A stretch of DNA of 64,000 bases from Lineus longissimus (lineage: Eukaryota > Nemertea > Pilidiophora > Heteronemertea > Lineidae), in assembly GCF_910592395.1 (NCBI RefSeq), contig NC_088317.1, positions 17,716,039 through 17,780,038 of the forward strand. The letters run 5' to 3'. A model generated the notes under the pieces. It was given only the letters and a program-made list of their open reading frames with translations, was not told the DNA's origin and searched no databases. The translations under genes and the position numbers were made by a program. Below, one piece after another: positions 1 through 12,088 of this stretch. Numbering within the stretch: position 1 is the stretch's first letter; each line of letters begins with the position of its first letter.

Positions 1-2240
1 ACACATGCCTGTCCAACTATAAGTTGTGCTCTTACGATAATGAGTGACATATTCTTCATCAGGGGTGATCATCTCCCTGTCATGCTGAGGACCGAGGAAA
101 TTGACCATCGTGTTTACATAAGATGGGTCTTTTCATCATCTACTTAATCAGGGGAATCGTCCTCTTAACTCCTCGATCATTTTGTTGCGATTATTTTGTT
201 GCCCAGAGAGCTAATCAAATAACTGTGGTGTTTACTTTGGGAAGGGCCTTTCGTCTGCCAACTCGAAATATTGTCAGCCAAATGGCCACCATGTTTTCTT
301 ACGGAAGGTCCTTTCATATCATCTGCTTACTTTAGAAGAGACGTGCTTAGATTCTGCAAGCACTCTGATGGATCAGACGCCCGAAATGGACCGGCAAGTG
401 GCCCAATGTTGACTTAAGATGACTGTATTCATGATCTCGGCTTCTACAACCATTGAACCTTAGAAGAACATGCTGCCAAGCGTCTTTTGATATTCCTGAC
501 TCCATCAAGATAAAGAAATTTGCCAGCTTGCATTACTGCATTGGTCATTATTTTGATATGGCAATCTTGGTGACCAGCCAGGGTGAAGCGTATGTCTTTT
601 TGCGGAGTGAAGCAAATAACTTCAGGCTTATCTTGCTTGGCTGACACCTAACGTGCTGTGGACTTTGTGGCTGATATTAATTTCCCTATTGCCAAAGAAA
701 CTGAAGAGATTAAACGGCCTTTGGATCGCTTTAAATGAAATGTTTAAGTCAACGGGATTATTAGGACAGCAATTTTCTGTGGACCAAATTCTTGCTTGAA
801 ACCCAGCCACTGAAGTGGGAAGGGAGCAGCCAATGTGGCAGGGAACCAAAATTGGATCCCTACGCACAGTCACGAAAGGAGATGCACCAAATGATTTTGA
901 CAGCCGACTTTGTTACCAAAAACTGACTGACTGTCTAGCCCGCATCTCAAAAATTCTGCATGCAGTAGAAGAAGAAGAAATAAGTTCAGGGAAGAATTTA
1001 GCAATGAGAGGGAGAAGTGTTTCTTCCCCTCAGAGGTGTTTGAAAAGAAAGAAATGCTTCAGAGATGTAAAACAAAGGCTGAAAGTCAATTCCTTGAGAG
1101 TCCAATGTCACAACTGCAAATTACTTGCATGATCACCTCTCCAATCCAGCCAAGCAACAGATGATGTGTCAGCCTCAGACATCTTCGTATCTCCTATTAG
1201 CCTATACTGCCCTCCTGAGCCCTGACTTTTGACATTTGAGCGTCAGATAGCCCTGTACTAATCATTGTTGGGAGGCTAATTACCGCGTTGTTTCCTCGGC
1301 AAAGAGTATAAGACCAATGACTGTTTGATATTTGAGCCTCTCGTCTGTTCTCTTGGGGGTCGTTATACCATGGCAAACAGTAAGGGGGATTGGCCTCACA
1401 AAGCCATGTTCCTTCACCTTGGTTGGATATGCAGGGCAGATCCCAGAATTTCGCAGGGGTGTCAGTCTCAGGAAGATCACTAATTTGACCCCCCAAGCTT
1501 ATGCCTATAATCCCCCTCAAAGGCATCGCTGTCTTTTTTCGCGCACTACATTGAGAGGAAAGAGCGTAATTGGCAACATCAGAGGTTGTAGAATCCTTTT
1601 ACTGTTTCATGACAAGCGAGTGCCTCTGGCGTACCATGGCAACGGGAGCTTATTTCAGAGCAAAATTTCACTAACAAGGGGTATGCATGACGAAATTTAA
1701 TCAGTTTCCAATTCTTGAACATGCGGTGAAACGAACAAAAGTCTGCTGTTGAAATGAAGAGGTTTTGTATTTCAATTTCCTATTCAGTTGTGGCCGCCGG
1801 GTAAGCTGGGGACTGTTTACCAGTTCTCAAAATTTGTATCTACGGTAGGCCTCTTCAATGAGCACTTAAACCCTTGGTCGGCTGATTCGAAGTATGAGGT
1901 GCTCAAAATGCTTGGAGTCATAATGTAAAACCTTAACATTTGGACATCTAAAAGCGACAGCCCCAATCATGATATTTCGATGAAGAAGGAAATTGCTTGG
2001 GCAATCAAAGGTAATCCTGGCTGTGACTCCTTGAGTCCTATCTCAGTCACAGGAGATAACAACTCTGAGTTGCAATCGCGTTCCTGACAAGATTTGTTGG
2101 CCGTGGTCTTCCTGTGGTGAGCGTGATGTCTTTCTGGAAAACATGGCCTTTTATACATGTATTCATTATTTGCCCGGGACATGTTCGAAGGAAACATGTT
2201 CGCAGGGACGATTGGGGATCCTGTTGTAGCCTTTGATTAG
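1..2240. other. non-coding or relict region
   Basis: No convincing gene is seen. Between about 450 and 1190 the plus strand carries short coding-like stretches interrupted by stops (for example VADINFPIAKETEEIKRPL near 672-728, and ANYLHDHLSNPAKQQ near 1118-1162). They have the feel of a decayed transposase-type ORF, since hAT-like transposases have similar wording near their C-termini, but the match is too weak to name. The rest is AT-rich sequence with no splice-flanked ORF I trust. Confidence 0.25.
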
Positions 2241-2485
2241 GTAGGTCAATGAGGGATGGCTCAATACTGGAATAGGTAGGTCAATGAGGGATGGCTCAAT
2301 ACTGGAATAGGTAGGTCAATGAGGGATGGCTCAATACTGGAATAGGTAGGTCAATGAGGGATGGCTCAATACTGGAATAGGTAGGTCAATGAGGGATGGC
2401 TCAATACTGGAATAGGTAGGTCAATGAGGGATGGCTCAATACTGGAATAGGTAGGTCAATTAGGGATGGCTCAATACTGGAATAT
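2241..2485. repeat. 35-bp minisatellite, 7 copies
   Basis: Seven head-to-tail copies of a 35-bp unit beginning GTAGGTCAATGAGGGATGGC start at 2241, 2276, 2311, 2346, 2381, 2416 and 2451. They are almost identical; the last copy has one change (GAGGG to TAGGG). Such homogeneity points to recent expansion. No coding role is apparent. Confidence 0.95.
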
Positions 2486-5400
2486 GTTCTAGAGTTATGA
2501 CTGTGTACATGAATGTGGAGGGATTTGGTAAATGACATTTCCACTCCAGTGGTGTTTGGTGACGCAGAGATTACTTCCAGTTGGGTATCCATTTCTATTC
2601 TAAAACACCTGAAAATACATTGAAATGTAACGCATTTGGCTTTTAACAGCATTTGTACTGAAGATTAGCATTTTATACCAACTGAAGTGGTGATGGTTGC
2701 AACACCATAATCACTGCGGCCAGAACAGAGCCTAATGCAATGATATTAAAGGTCCCTTTCAAATCTTTCTCTGAAAGCCAGTGCTTGCAGTCTGAACATC
2801 TTCTGATGCTTCAGTGAGAGTCCTCGGGCCCTATCATAGTATGGGAACTTCAGATGTGAGTAATAAGCTCAACTTGGAAATGTCACACCTGGGATTTCAC
2901 TCTGTTGACAATTTTCATGCTGTTTCTTAGCAACCTGGCTGAAATCTTCTCTTGGGAGTTTCATCCTGGAGAAATAAGTACAGTGGAACCCTGGTCGGCG
3001 ACCACCCCGGTAACGCGACCACCTCACTATGACGACCAAGAATCGCTGGTCCCGAATGGTTTCCTCTCTAATTACCATGACAAGGCCCTCGGTAACATGA
3101 CCATCCTGGTACCCTGGCCACGACCACTGGATTGGGAAGTCCTAATGACCAAATTAACCCCTCTAACCTGACCAAAGGGCTTAGTTGCCGTGAAAAGACG
3201 AATGCTGCCATGATTTCTGTTAAAAAATTGATTGCGGCAAATTTGTCATGCTACAGATGAAAAAAGATTTCAAGTCCAATATTTTTTTCATTTGTTTCTT
3301 TTTTTCTGCTCAAAATGAAGAAACATCATCAGCCCCAAAAAAATTTTGGCTTTGAAAATTTTCAGTATTGGTTGTGTTGATGTCATTTATCATTCAGTGA
3401 TATTGGCAAACTTCATATGTGATAATCATCGTCTCAGGAAAGTTCTGATTTGCAGCCCAAAGGAATAACATGTTTATGGCCTGATGCAGACAGCCTTGAT
3501 TGTTGCTATCGAATCATGCCAATCGAATCATGGCTTCATATAATCACGATCAGAAAATATGGTCAGGTCCGAGTCGTCTCCTTCCTTGCAAAGTGATTTG
3601 AAATTGTCATCACGCTCGCCTATTCTGGTCGCAGGTGGCGTGAATTATGGGTAAGATTAGAGATGGTAGAGGAAGTAATCACGATAAACCAGTTGATGAA
3701 GAAGTCGCTGTGTGTACACAGGTGGCCGGAGGCTTGAGGCTGGGGGTGATTGAGAGGATGCTCCGCTCAGTCAGTCCACCATGTTTGAATATATCGATTC
3801 AGAGGTCAAAGTTTTTTGAGAACATTCCTTGGATTTCTGTGAAGCAAAAGCAGTAGATAAATCGAACAAATAATCATTAAAAATCCCGAAAGATATTTTG
3901 TAATCCACCAATTTCTTTTATTAAGTTTTCACGAATTACAAAAATAAATAGGCAGAAAAATATGTCTGTTGACAGTAGTATACCAATAGAACTGGTGCAT
4001 TGCAAATAACAGAAGGTGGGGGAGTATCGGTTTCAACATATCTATTATTACCGCTTTTTGAAAATATTTTGTAATACAAGATGTCTTCTTTGTTGATACC
4101 CCAGGGTCCATTTATTTCCGGCTTAGTATTTGATATCATCAATATGTTTGTGACGTTGTTGCCGAAAGGGGGAATTGAGATTTTGGCGTGTTGGAAACTA
4201 TGCCTTGGCTTATAGTGTCATTCATTGTAGTTGTTCATCGACTGGGTGTTTTTGTCAGGTGTCTGGTGACCTATTAAATGTTTTTATTGATTATCATGCG
4301 GAATGTTGTAATATATCAAGAAATAACTTTGAGAAACGTAATGCTTTGTAAAAACAACCTTTGATGAAAGAATATTTTTAAACAAACATATTGATTATTG
4401 GGCACGTGTGGAATTGTCGTCATCAACTCCTACTTTTGGCTTTGATCTTGCTAACTTATTGACGAATTCTAAAAATGGAACGAAGGGGAGTTTCGTTGTG
4501 AGAACTTTATTTAGCTAATTTAATTTTGTATTTAAATCTGTTTTGGGATGGGAGAATGCATTGTGTGTCTCTGCTTGATCCCAGAGACTAAATGTTAGTT
4601 TTTGAGGCAATTTGATATTTTGTAAATTTCCCATTTGAATGTGGTTGCAGCCACGTCTGGAAAGATTGACCCTAATAATAAACAGACGAACACTAATAAT
4701 TCATTCCCTAAATTTCCATACACCGTCTGCGCCGACTTTATTGATAAAAAATCCAATAAGTTTGCATTGTTGCATGGTTTATGTTATTGAATTTTAGCTT
4801 CCTCGTGGCTTTCACAGTAGACTCGTGGATCAATATTTTATTTGTGAAATGTCACCTGTTATATTGATCTGGTGTCCTGTTTCTAGTTTAAAAAAGCCTT
4901 ATTTCTGCAAAAAAACTAATAAGGCACGAGTATTGCTTCTCAAAAATCATGTGAGCAAACTCAATTTGTCTAATTCAAAATTGATGAAAAATTCTAAATA
5001 TTCGTTTCGCGTGTAGGAGGCCATTAAGGTTGCTATCCTATGTGAGTCTATGGTAAATTATGTACTTAAAACATATTGAATCGGACACAGATTATTTATT
5101 AAGATGATAAATTTTTAGACGTATCAGGTTTTTGATGGCTTTAATGTAGTGCGGATGTATGTAACATTTCAAAGCAAATAAATTGTTGGAAATTGAATTA
5201 TAAGTCAGAAAAATGGTTAAAAGTGATCACGAATGGTTCAGAGCGTTTTTTTTGTCATTTGACTCATCGTGTTCACTTAGCTTTAGGCAAATTTGTATCA
5301 AAGCGTACCGTATTGCTTTTGAAAGTACCAATAAAATCAATAATCTTAATTAAATTTCAGTTCAAAAGCTGTGGCACTAAAGGAATCTTGCTACCCACAG

Positions 5401-8400
5401 GAAACAGTTCACCAACAGAAAAAACATTCGCCTCGTTACAGATCTCGTTGATAAAATCCATATGGGAAATATTGGACGCTCATTTCCTGTTTTTAGAATC
5501 GCCATGGTGATGTGACGGGATAGAAATCTTAGTGTAATCTACCAGGACAGGAGAAATTGAAATGTCTTTCTTCTAGCTCTCTGTCGGTGCTCAGGTGTAG
5601 TGTGTGTCATGGTTTGAGGATAGAGGCCTGGACTGAGATTTCCACTCTATTGTCATTCAGTTGTTCCCCCAATAGTTGCTTTATTTATAAATCGAGCATT
5701 ACCATCATTTTATCGAGATAAGAGGCAATTTACATTCAAATTTTACGGCGCGTTTGCTGAAAGCCGATTGGAATCGGTGACAAATTGGGAGGCTGAATGA
5801 ATTGATCCTGGTACGATTAGGGAAGGAAAGTAAAAATCTTGGCTTGATCGATGATCAGTTCTGACAGTTCTAATGATTGATGATTTGGTCAAAGTTTTTT
5901 CTGTTTCATTTTGATACCCCCTGATCTCAAAGATAGGGAATAAGCTCAGGAATTTAAGTCAAAGTTGCCTCTCCACAGTTTGGAGCCTCACTGCCAGATG
6001 CCGTGTTTCAGGTCATTTGATGCAGTTTATCGGCAAAAAGAGCTCGAACCTAAAATATTTACGATGCCATTGTTTATTAAGATGTGCCAATCCGTTGCCA
6101 AGGTAGTGGAGGTACACAATCAGTTTTGAGGAGTTTGCGTCAGACTGCCCTATTTTGGTTTCGGTAACCACGACAACACGATTCCAGTGTAGGATCTGAT
6201 GCAATAAATAGTAGGGCAGAATAATTGGTAGAATAATTTGTGACTTGCAAAAGGTGCAAACCCAGTGATTACCATTCTAACCCCACAGACAAGCAATCTT
6301 TTTATTGCTAGTCACAGCAACAAAAATCTCCAGTGCGCATTGCAATTACACGTATATATGGCCTACGACCTCTGAATTCACGAGAACCCCTCGGTCAATC
6401 ACCATTTCCAGGCACTTCTGCTTCAAACTTCCCCCTTTTGAGTGTTACTTCCCACTCTGACCCAAAGTACCCATCACTCCACCATTTGCAGCTTCAGGAA
6501 CACGAATCTATTACCAACTGTTGCCTCAAACAGGCCATTATCTAAATCAAATGTTTGAAACATCTGTGGCACTTTTCTTCAAGTCGTTCAAACCTGTGCA
6601 TGACAGGATTGAGGTCGTCATCTATAAGGCTTATCCAGCTTCTCCTAAAATATTGAATTCTGAGTGAAGTCACATAATTGAATCTGGGTCGTGGGGAAGC
6701 TTTTGACCTTGAATTTTGAAACAAACTATTCGTACCTTTCCGGTATTAACGATCTCGGATCCACTTTCAGAACATGCCGTGCAACTTGCAACATGAAAAC
6801 CAGCTGAAAGGAAATACAATACCTCCGCGCTGTACATCGATACCGCTTATTGACGCAGACAGGGCTTTTAGCTGCCGTCTGCTCTCGATCCTGAAACTAA
6901 TGGATGGCGTGACGGACAAAACATAGGCAGACGTGACTCTCTTGAAAAAATTCAATTTGTCATATCAGTTATCGCCTGGAGCTTGCTTCTCTGGTGTTGA
7001 CTCATGGATGTGATGAAAAATAGCGGCAGCTGTTGAGCAGTAGTCGATATGTTAGATGGTAAGATATTGTGGCGGTCCAGTCAGAGATTGAAGGGAGAGT
7101 GAGATGGACTGGCTAAACCTGTGCTTGCGGGATGAGGGAGGGGAGGGGGGGGGGGGGGGTGCTAAAAATCAAGATCCTTAAGCACTTTGCAGGCAAGTGA
7201 TTTCAGCGTCTATTTTCCTATCACAATCGTCTTGCATGGTTGCGTTCCAGGTAAGGAGGTCAGCAGAAAAGGGGCTGCAACCCCTTAAAACTTATCAACA
7301 TTCCCTGTTCACCATTTTAAAAGTCAATTGAACATGTTGAATTATGAAACCGAGTTACCACCGCAATGAAAAGCACAAAGTTTTCCTCAGGGAAGGCACA
7401 GCTAAAGGTTGAAATATATTTGAAATCAGCTCGGTCAACCTTTTGGGTTCCATGGGAATTGATCATAAATGGTGCGCTCAGCTGTTTCTTGGCACTGAAC
7501 ATAAAATCATGTTAGACGTGTAGATAAAGAGCGCTGTGAGACTAGTCTCGTATGTTTGAGTCACAAAACGAGATGGAATATGCCGCAGATTGAGATTGAT
7601 GGGAAAAAAGACCGAGCAGTCAAGAGATGTATGGTGACTTTGTTGCGAGGAATGATTGTTTTCTGTAGAATTCTTGACCACATCACTCCTTTTTATGGTA
7701 ACGGTCGATTTTGGAGTCAAATCCATGTCGGAATCAGTGACCATATAGGAGAGGGTGTCAGCTGTTATCTCTAAATTAAAATGAGCCGGCAAGCAAAATA
7801 CCGGTATGGATCAAAGATGCCCAGGTGTTTCGGCATGATGAGCTGACCAAATGAGGTGAGCAGACAGCTCCAGGCAAGGCTGATGGTCGAGCTCAGAGCT
7901 AATCACTTAACGTTCCATCCATTTACGGATACCCTCCGGCTTCGACAGCAGCGCCATATGAACTTTGTGCATTCATAAATAGTTGAAAGTGGTATTCACC
8001 TACCTGATTTAACTTATATCCCTATAATCCTAAGTCAAATATTTAAAACTATGCGTCCAGAAATGCAATGGATTTACATCTGTGATAAAGTTAGCAACGC
8101 ACGGAACACGGAACTCTATCGAGATTTTAACGATTGTAAAGTATCCGATTGACGTCTGTTACCGACGATCACCATGACAGCGTGAGGCTGGGACATGAAT
8201 GGCTAGCTTATCGGTATCGGATAAGAACCGGTTGATAAACGCAGCCGACACAGTTAGATCTGAAATGTCTGATATTGGTGTTGGTGCAGGGCAGTGACAC
8301 TGACAGCAACTGATGATTGAATTGGAATAAAAGTGGCTCTCACAGTCTGAAGTACACCTTATCTGTATTGAGTCGGGAATGGCACTGGATGATAAAAGCT

Positions 8401-10473
8401 GCCGTCACAACCTTTTATTTGCATTCGCCTTGGGAATATAGGGGCCGTCTGCGCTTGTCATGTGTAGTAGTGATAGTCATGTGTAGGAGTGACCACTGGC
8501 TCAGATGCGTCACTTCTCTATGAGACAATTTCATCTCTGTCTGGAACAGGGACGCGTCACCCCATGTGTCACATGTTCAGAAGGTTATTTGACCTTAAAC
8601 TGTGATCTATCGGTAATACGAGCGCTGTCATTTGGCCTTGCATGAAAGTGGCAAGTTTCAAATCGTCCAATATCACTCATGAGCCGATATCACTCTGTTG
8701 ATTGTCGCTTTCAAACTTGGTATTTCGAGTCGGTCTGTTTGTAAAATATTTCATTTCAGTTTGTTTTCTATCAAATATCGGCTCCTGTATCAAGCATACT
8801 TGTCGATTTCCACCCACTGCAGATATATGACACTTCTCAAAGAATTGCATGATCTGACACGGTTTAAATATTCACCGTAAATGTCACTTGGGGATCTAGT
8901 GTGAAGAACTGGCTTAGTGGCATGAATAATTACATCTCATTATGGTTGGCTTTGGAATGAACCAACAGTTTGTGCTTCCGTTTTGGCGAGTTGTTATTGC
9001 CATGAGAAGCTGTAATGGCAATAGCTGTTCATATGCTGTGTTTAACCATGGGCAGGAGACGGAAAGAAATTGCATCACTTCATTATCCAATTTGGGGTGG
9101 GAGTTGAACAGAGATTCTAGACCAGTCTATTCAATTCTCAAAGACGTTTTTACCTCCTCGACCAAATTGTAGCGATGCTAAAATAAGCATCATGGAGACA
9201 CATAAAATAATTACAGATACGCCCAAGAGAATGACACTGGAGTGAAACAGTTTATTTCAACAATTTCATCAAGAAGGGCCAGATTTTCCGATAACCTTTT
9301 GGTCCAAAGGGAGATCCTTGGATGGCAAGGGGAATCTGCGATGCTAAAATAGCACAGTGAAATTGAATAATCTCTTTGTGAGATGATTGTGGTAGTTATG
9401 TTATGATTTCCCTGTGGTGGCTGTCCAGGCAGGAAGGTCATGATTTGATGAAAATAGAGTAGTCAGAATGTCTGGGTCCTGGTTCAAGCTAGTATTACCC
9501 TCAAGCCCGAGGGAATCTTAGAATAGAGTAAGGTCAGTTACTCTAAGTGGCAATGCACCTTTTCCCCACCAATTTGTAGTAAACCGGCCCTCTCTTCTGC
9601 TGTATTGATTGGTAAAGTGTCAAGAGCTGTTTATAGCCATCTTCATTTGTTTGAGTAGTGCTGGAGTATAAAGTTCTCTTCATCACATCACCTAATATTA
9701 GGTAGGTTGTACATCATTTACAACTCCAGCTCCAATCTTGTTTTGGCCTGTTGATAACATATTTGACTCGGTGACAAAATGCTGACACAGCAACGCAGCA
9801 GTGACTACCCGGTTGTTATTGCTAAGATCCGTCACTGAAATGGTGGGCCATCCATTTGCTTGATCGAACAAGTAATGCAATTAGCAGCCGGCAGAATGGA
9901 GGGGTGTTTCTCACATCATATCCGCTCTCTCAAGTTCTGTCTGGTCAGTGCAGAGACGATAGTCATATATTGAATCACAAGATGGTTTGGCGTAATGCTG
10001 TCTGACACGCTTTTGACACCCAGGCATAGCCAGGGGAGGTTCTAAAACACTCGTTACAATGTCTCTTTTTTATGATGGCCTCATTTTGTATTAGGTATTG
10101 GTGAGACAAACTTCGAAAGCAGATTCACGGTGGATTATGCCTTACATATTTCAAGTTTGTAGTGTTTTCGAATAGAAATTGATCCCTCATAGTCTTGGTT
10201 GTGTCACCAAACACCACTCAGGTGGAGCTCTCATTTTGCCTCAAACCTGGGCTGCCACCTTGGTCTTCGCCCACATTTTAGCTCCACTTTTGTGAAACAA
10301 GCAGGACTAACAGTTCAGTGAAGCTAAGAAAAGTATTTCAGCATTACATGTGCGGTTTCATACAGTATTCCTGCTGTGGCAGCATGTACTTCATTGACAC
10401 ATGTCAACAATTCTAACCAATAGTTTCCCGTCAAACCTGAACTAACTCTTGTTTTCAATGTTTCTCGTTCCAG
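2486..10473. other. long stretch with no confident gene
   Basis: About 8 kb of AT-rich sequence. It is probably intergenic DNA and/or introns of the gene whose last exons lie at 10474-12088, but no upstream exon could be identified. A poly-G run lies at about 7137-7160. Candidate AATAAA signals occur near 4677 and 5178 without an associated reading frame. Confidence 0.5.
2980..3185. mobile_element. possible DNA-transposon fragment (pogo/Tigger-like terminus)
   Basis: The stretch starts CAGTGGAACCCTGGTCGGCG and continues with an interrupted GACCA-rich pattern that ends near CCCCTCTAACCTGACC. CAGTGGAACC-type ends are familiar from pogo/Tigger (Tc1-mariner superfamily) inverted repeats. A related phrase (CCCCTCTAACATGACAAGAGG) recurs near 19728. 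No transposase and no second terminus were found, so this is only a likely remnant. Confidence 0.3.
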
Positions 10474-12088
10474 GTATCACAATCCTCATCATCAACAAAT
10501 ATAACACCACGATGATTTGGGTCTACCGGTCTCTCTTCCCCTGTGTATGGCTCATCATATTGTTGTTTCCACTCATACAAGTAAGTTGTGGTCATTTCTT
10601 GAAAGTGTCTCCAAAGAACCATTTCATGTCCTAGAAAAGTCTTCAATTTCACGCACTCGTCTCTGACAAAATATCATCAGGGCGCTATCTGGCAGTTACC
10701 AATCAGAAAAAGTTGCTGAACTCGGCAAAAACTTATGGATTTCAGAAACTTTCTCAATCAACAGTTTAAAATATCCATCCGAACTTCCGTCTCAAGCAAA
10801 ACAACAGAGTATACGAAAGTTTTGAGAGTATAGTGTTTTTCAGATCGATCTCGCCATTAAGGTGCTTGACTGACCTCTTGTCACTAAACTGTCATAGTGT
10901 GATCACAAATAGTAAAGTTCCACAGCCCTGGGCAGCTGGTGTCATAGTTGACCGGCTGAAAGAGCATCGGTTTAAGGCTACCCTGAGAATAATCGAGTGT
11001 TGTGCAACACCACTATCTTCTGGTAAATGTGATCTGGTCACATTCCTGAGTTTAACAAAGTACCTTTGGTCAGAACGAAGAAACCATTATGTATTACATA
11101 CTTATTTGTGTTATGGGGTAATGATTTAAATGTCCTCGTAAAACCGTCTCTTTTAACTTTTCCTAGGCTGCCCGGACAAACTCTGCCTGTGCTAAGTTCA
11201 AGCGAATCGCCCTTGAGACGAGAGTGTTTGGTTACCAGAACAGTTCACTGCTAGAACTCGACTCTTTTCTTTTGTTTGTCTCGAACACGAGGCTAAAGGT
11301 AAGACAGGAGAGTGATCCCTCTCACTCTAACGACTGAGGGGTAATCTGAAGTCAATAAGATTTTGTCATTGGTTTGTTCCTATAACAGTTGTAGAGGAAT
11401 TCGAATCAAGCATTGATTGCAATACTTTCAGAGATACAGGTGATTTTATTGACCAAAATATTATTTCTTTTCAGGCCAAATTGTTCCATCTCCCAGTGCG
11501 ATCGTCGTTCCTCATCGGGTTTACTGTCATTACTTGTTTTATAATACTAATTCTTATGCAAGTCAATGTGATCTACACAGGCGAAAATAGCCTTTGGTGA
11601 TGGCAGGGACAGGTTTTACCAACTTCCTTAGATGGTCCCTCAGGAATGACATTTTTGCACCCGTCTTGTAACTCCTTTCAGACATTCCTTCCCCGTTCCA
11701 AAAAGTAGCCAATATCTTCATGGAAAAAGTGTTGACCCTTTGAGATATCCCCCTGCTCCTCTACAGCCACAGCCCTACCAGTGTTTCAGGCAAAGCTTTC
11801 CCACTCCTTGACCAGGCTTTCGTTATATTACTGCCCTTTTGTCCTCTTCTAGATGAAGGTACTTTCATTGGACTTCAAACGCTGGACAAAGTTGCAGCAA
11901 AGAAGCTTGGTTCATGATTCCCAGGTTATGGGTTCCAAACTCCACCCTTTCTCTTTCAGGCCAAGCTTTTCCACATCCAAATCAATCCTTCCTACCTCGC
12001 TGGAACATTGGTTGTGTGTAGCTTCGTCCTGTTCGTGGTGTTACAGTCCGGTATCGTCAGTCACCAGGAAGTACCGTTTTGGATATAG
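10474..12088 (+). CDS. gustatory-receptor-like (GRL) 7TM protein, C-terminal exons with two alternative last exons
   Basis: Three exon positions are clear. Exon A (10474-10580) enters in phase 1 and encodes a membrane segment (MIWVYRSLFPCVWLIILLF). Exon B (11167-11298) encodes a cytoplasmic loop ending SFLLFVSNTRLK. It is followed by a choice of two last exons: C1 (11475-11600) or C2 (11960-12088). Both start AKLFH in phase 0, both encode one final membrane helix ending in a Gln (ILILMQ or LFVVLQ), and both stop within 42-43 codons. Arthropod gustatory receptors and their wider animal GRL relatives end in a TM7 with a terminal hydrophobic-Gln signature, which is the basis for the name. The upstream exons, about 300 residues, were not found. 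An odorant-receptor-like or other 7TM family remains possible. Confidence 0.5.
11475..11600 (+). CDS. alternative last exon C1 of the GRL-like gene
   Basis: Acceptor TTTCTTTTCAG ends at 11474, and the TGA stop is at 11598-11600. The exon encodes AKLFHLPVRSSFLIG, a hydrophobic helix and a short tail ending NSLW. It is in phase 0 with the donor at 11299. It aligns over its whole length with exon C2, so the two are duplicated and mutually exclusive: each carries its own stop. Confidence 0.6.
   Translation, partial: AKLFHLPVRSSFLIGFTVITCFIILILMQVNVIYTGENSLW
11790..11852 (+). pseudogene. possible decayed third copy of the GRL-like last exon
   Basis: Acceptor-like GTGTTTCAG is followed by GCAAAGCTTTCCCAC, which differs from the start of exon C2 at two of 15 bases. 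It reads AKLSH and then 15 further residues ending PFVLF before TAG. The helix is missing. It may be a truncated relict between C1 and C2, or a short isoform if used. Confidence 0.3.
11960..12088 (+). CDS. alternative last exon C2 of the GRL-like gene
   Basis: Acceptor TTCTCTTTCAG ends at 11959, and the TAG stop is at 12086-12088. The exon encodes AKLFHIQINPSYLAG, a helix ending VLFVVLQ and a tail ending EVPFWI. Start phase and length match exon C1 (43 versus 42 codons), but the helix sequence is quite different, so the protein would differ only in TM7 and the extreme C-terminus. Confidence 0.55.
   Translation, partial: AKLFHIQINPSYLAGTLVVCSFVLFVVLQSGIVSHQEVPFWI

Noticed and set aside
2241-2485. 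CRISPR-like regular repeat
   Set aside because: Units are contiguous with no unique spacers, in a eukaryotic genome. It is a minisatellite; the same applies to the other arrays.
3647-3856. Possible C-terminal exon reading VAGGLRLGVIERMLRSVS after TACACAG
   Set aside because: Single short frame, no partner exon and no recognisable family.
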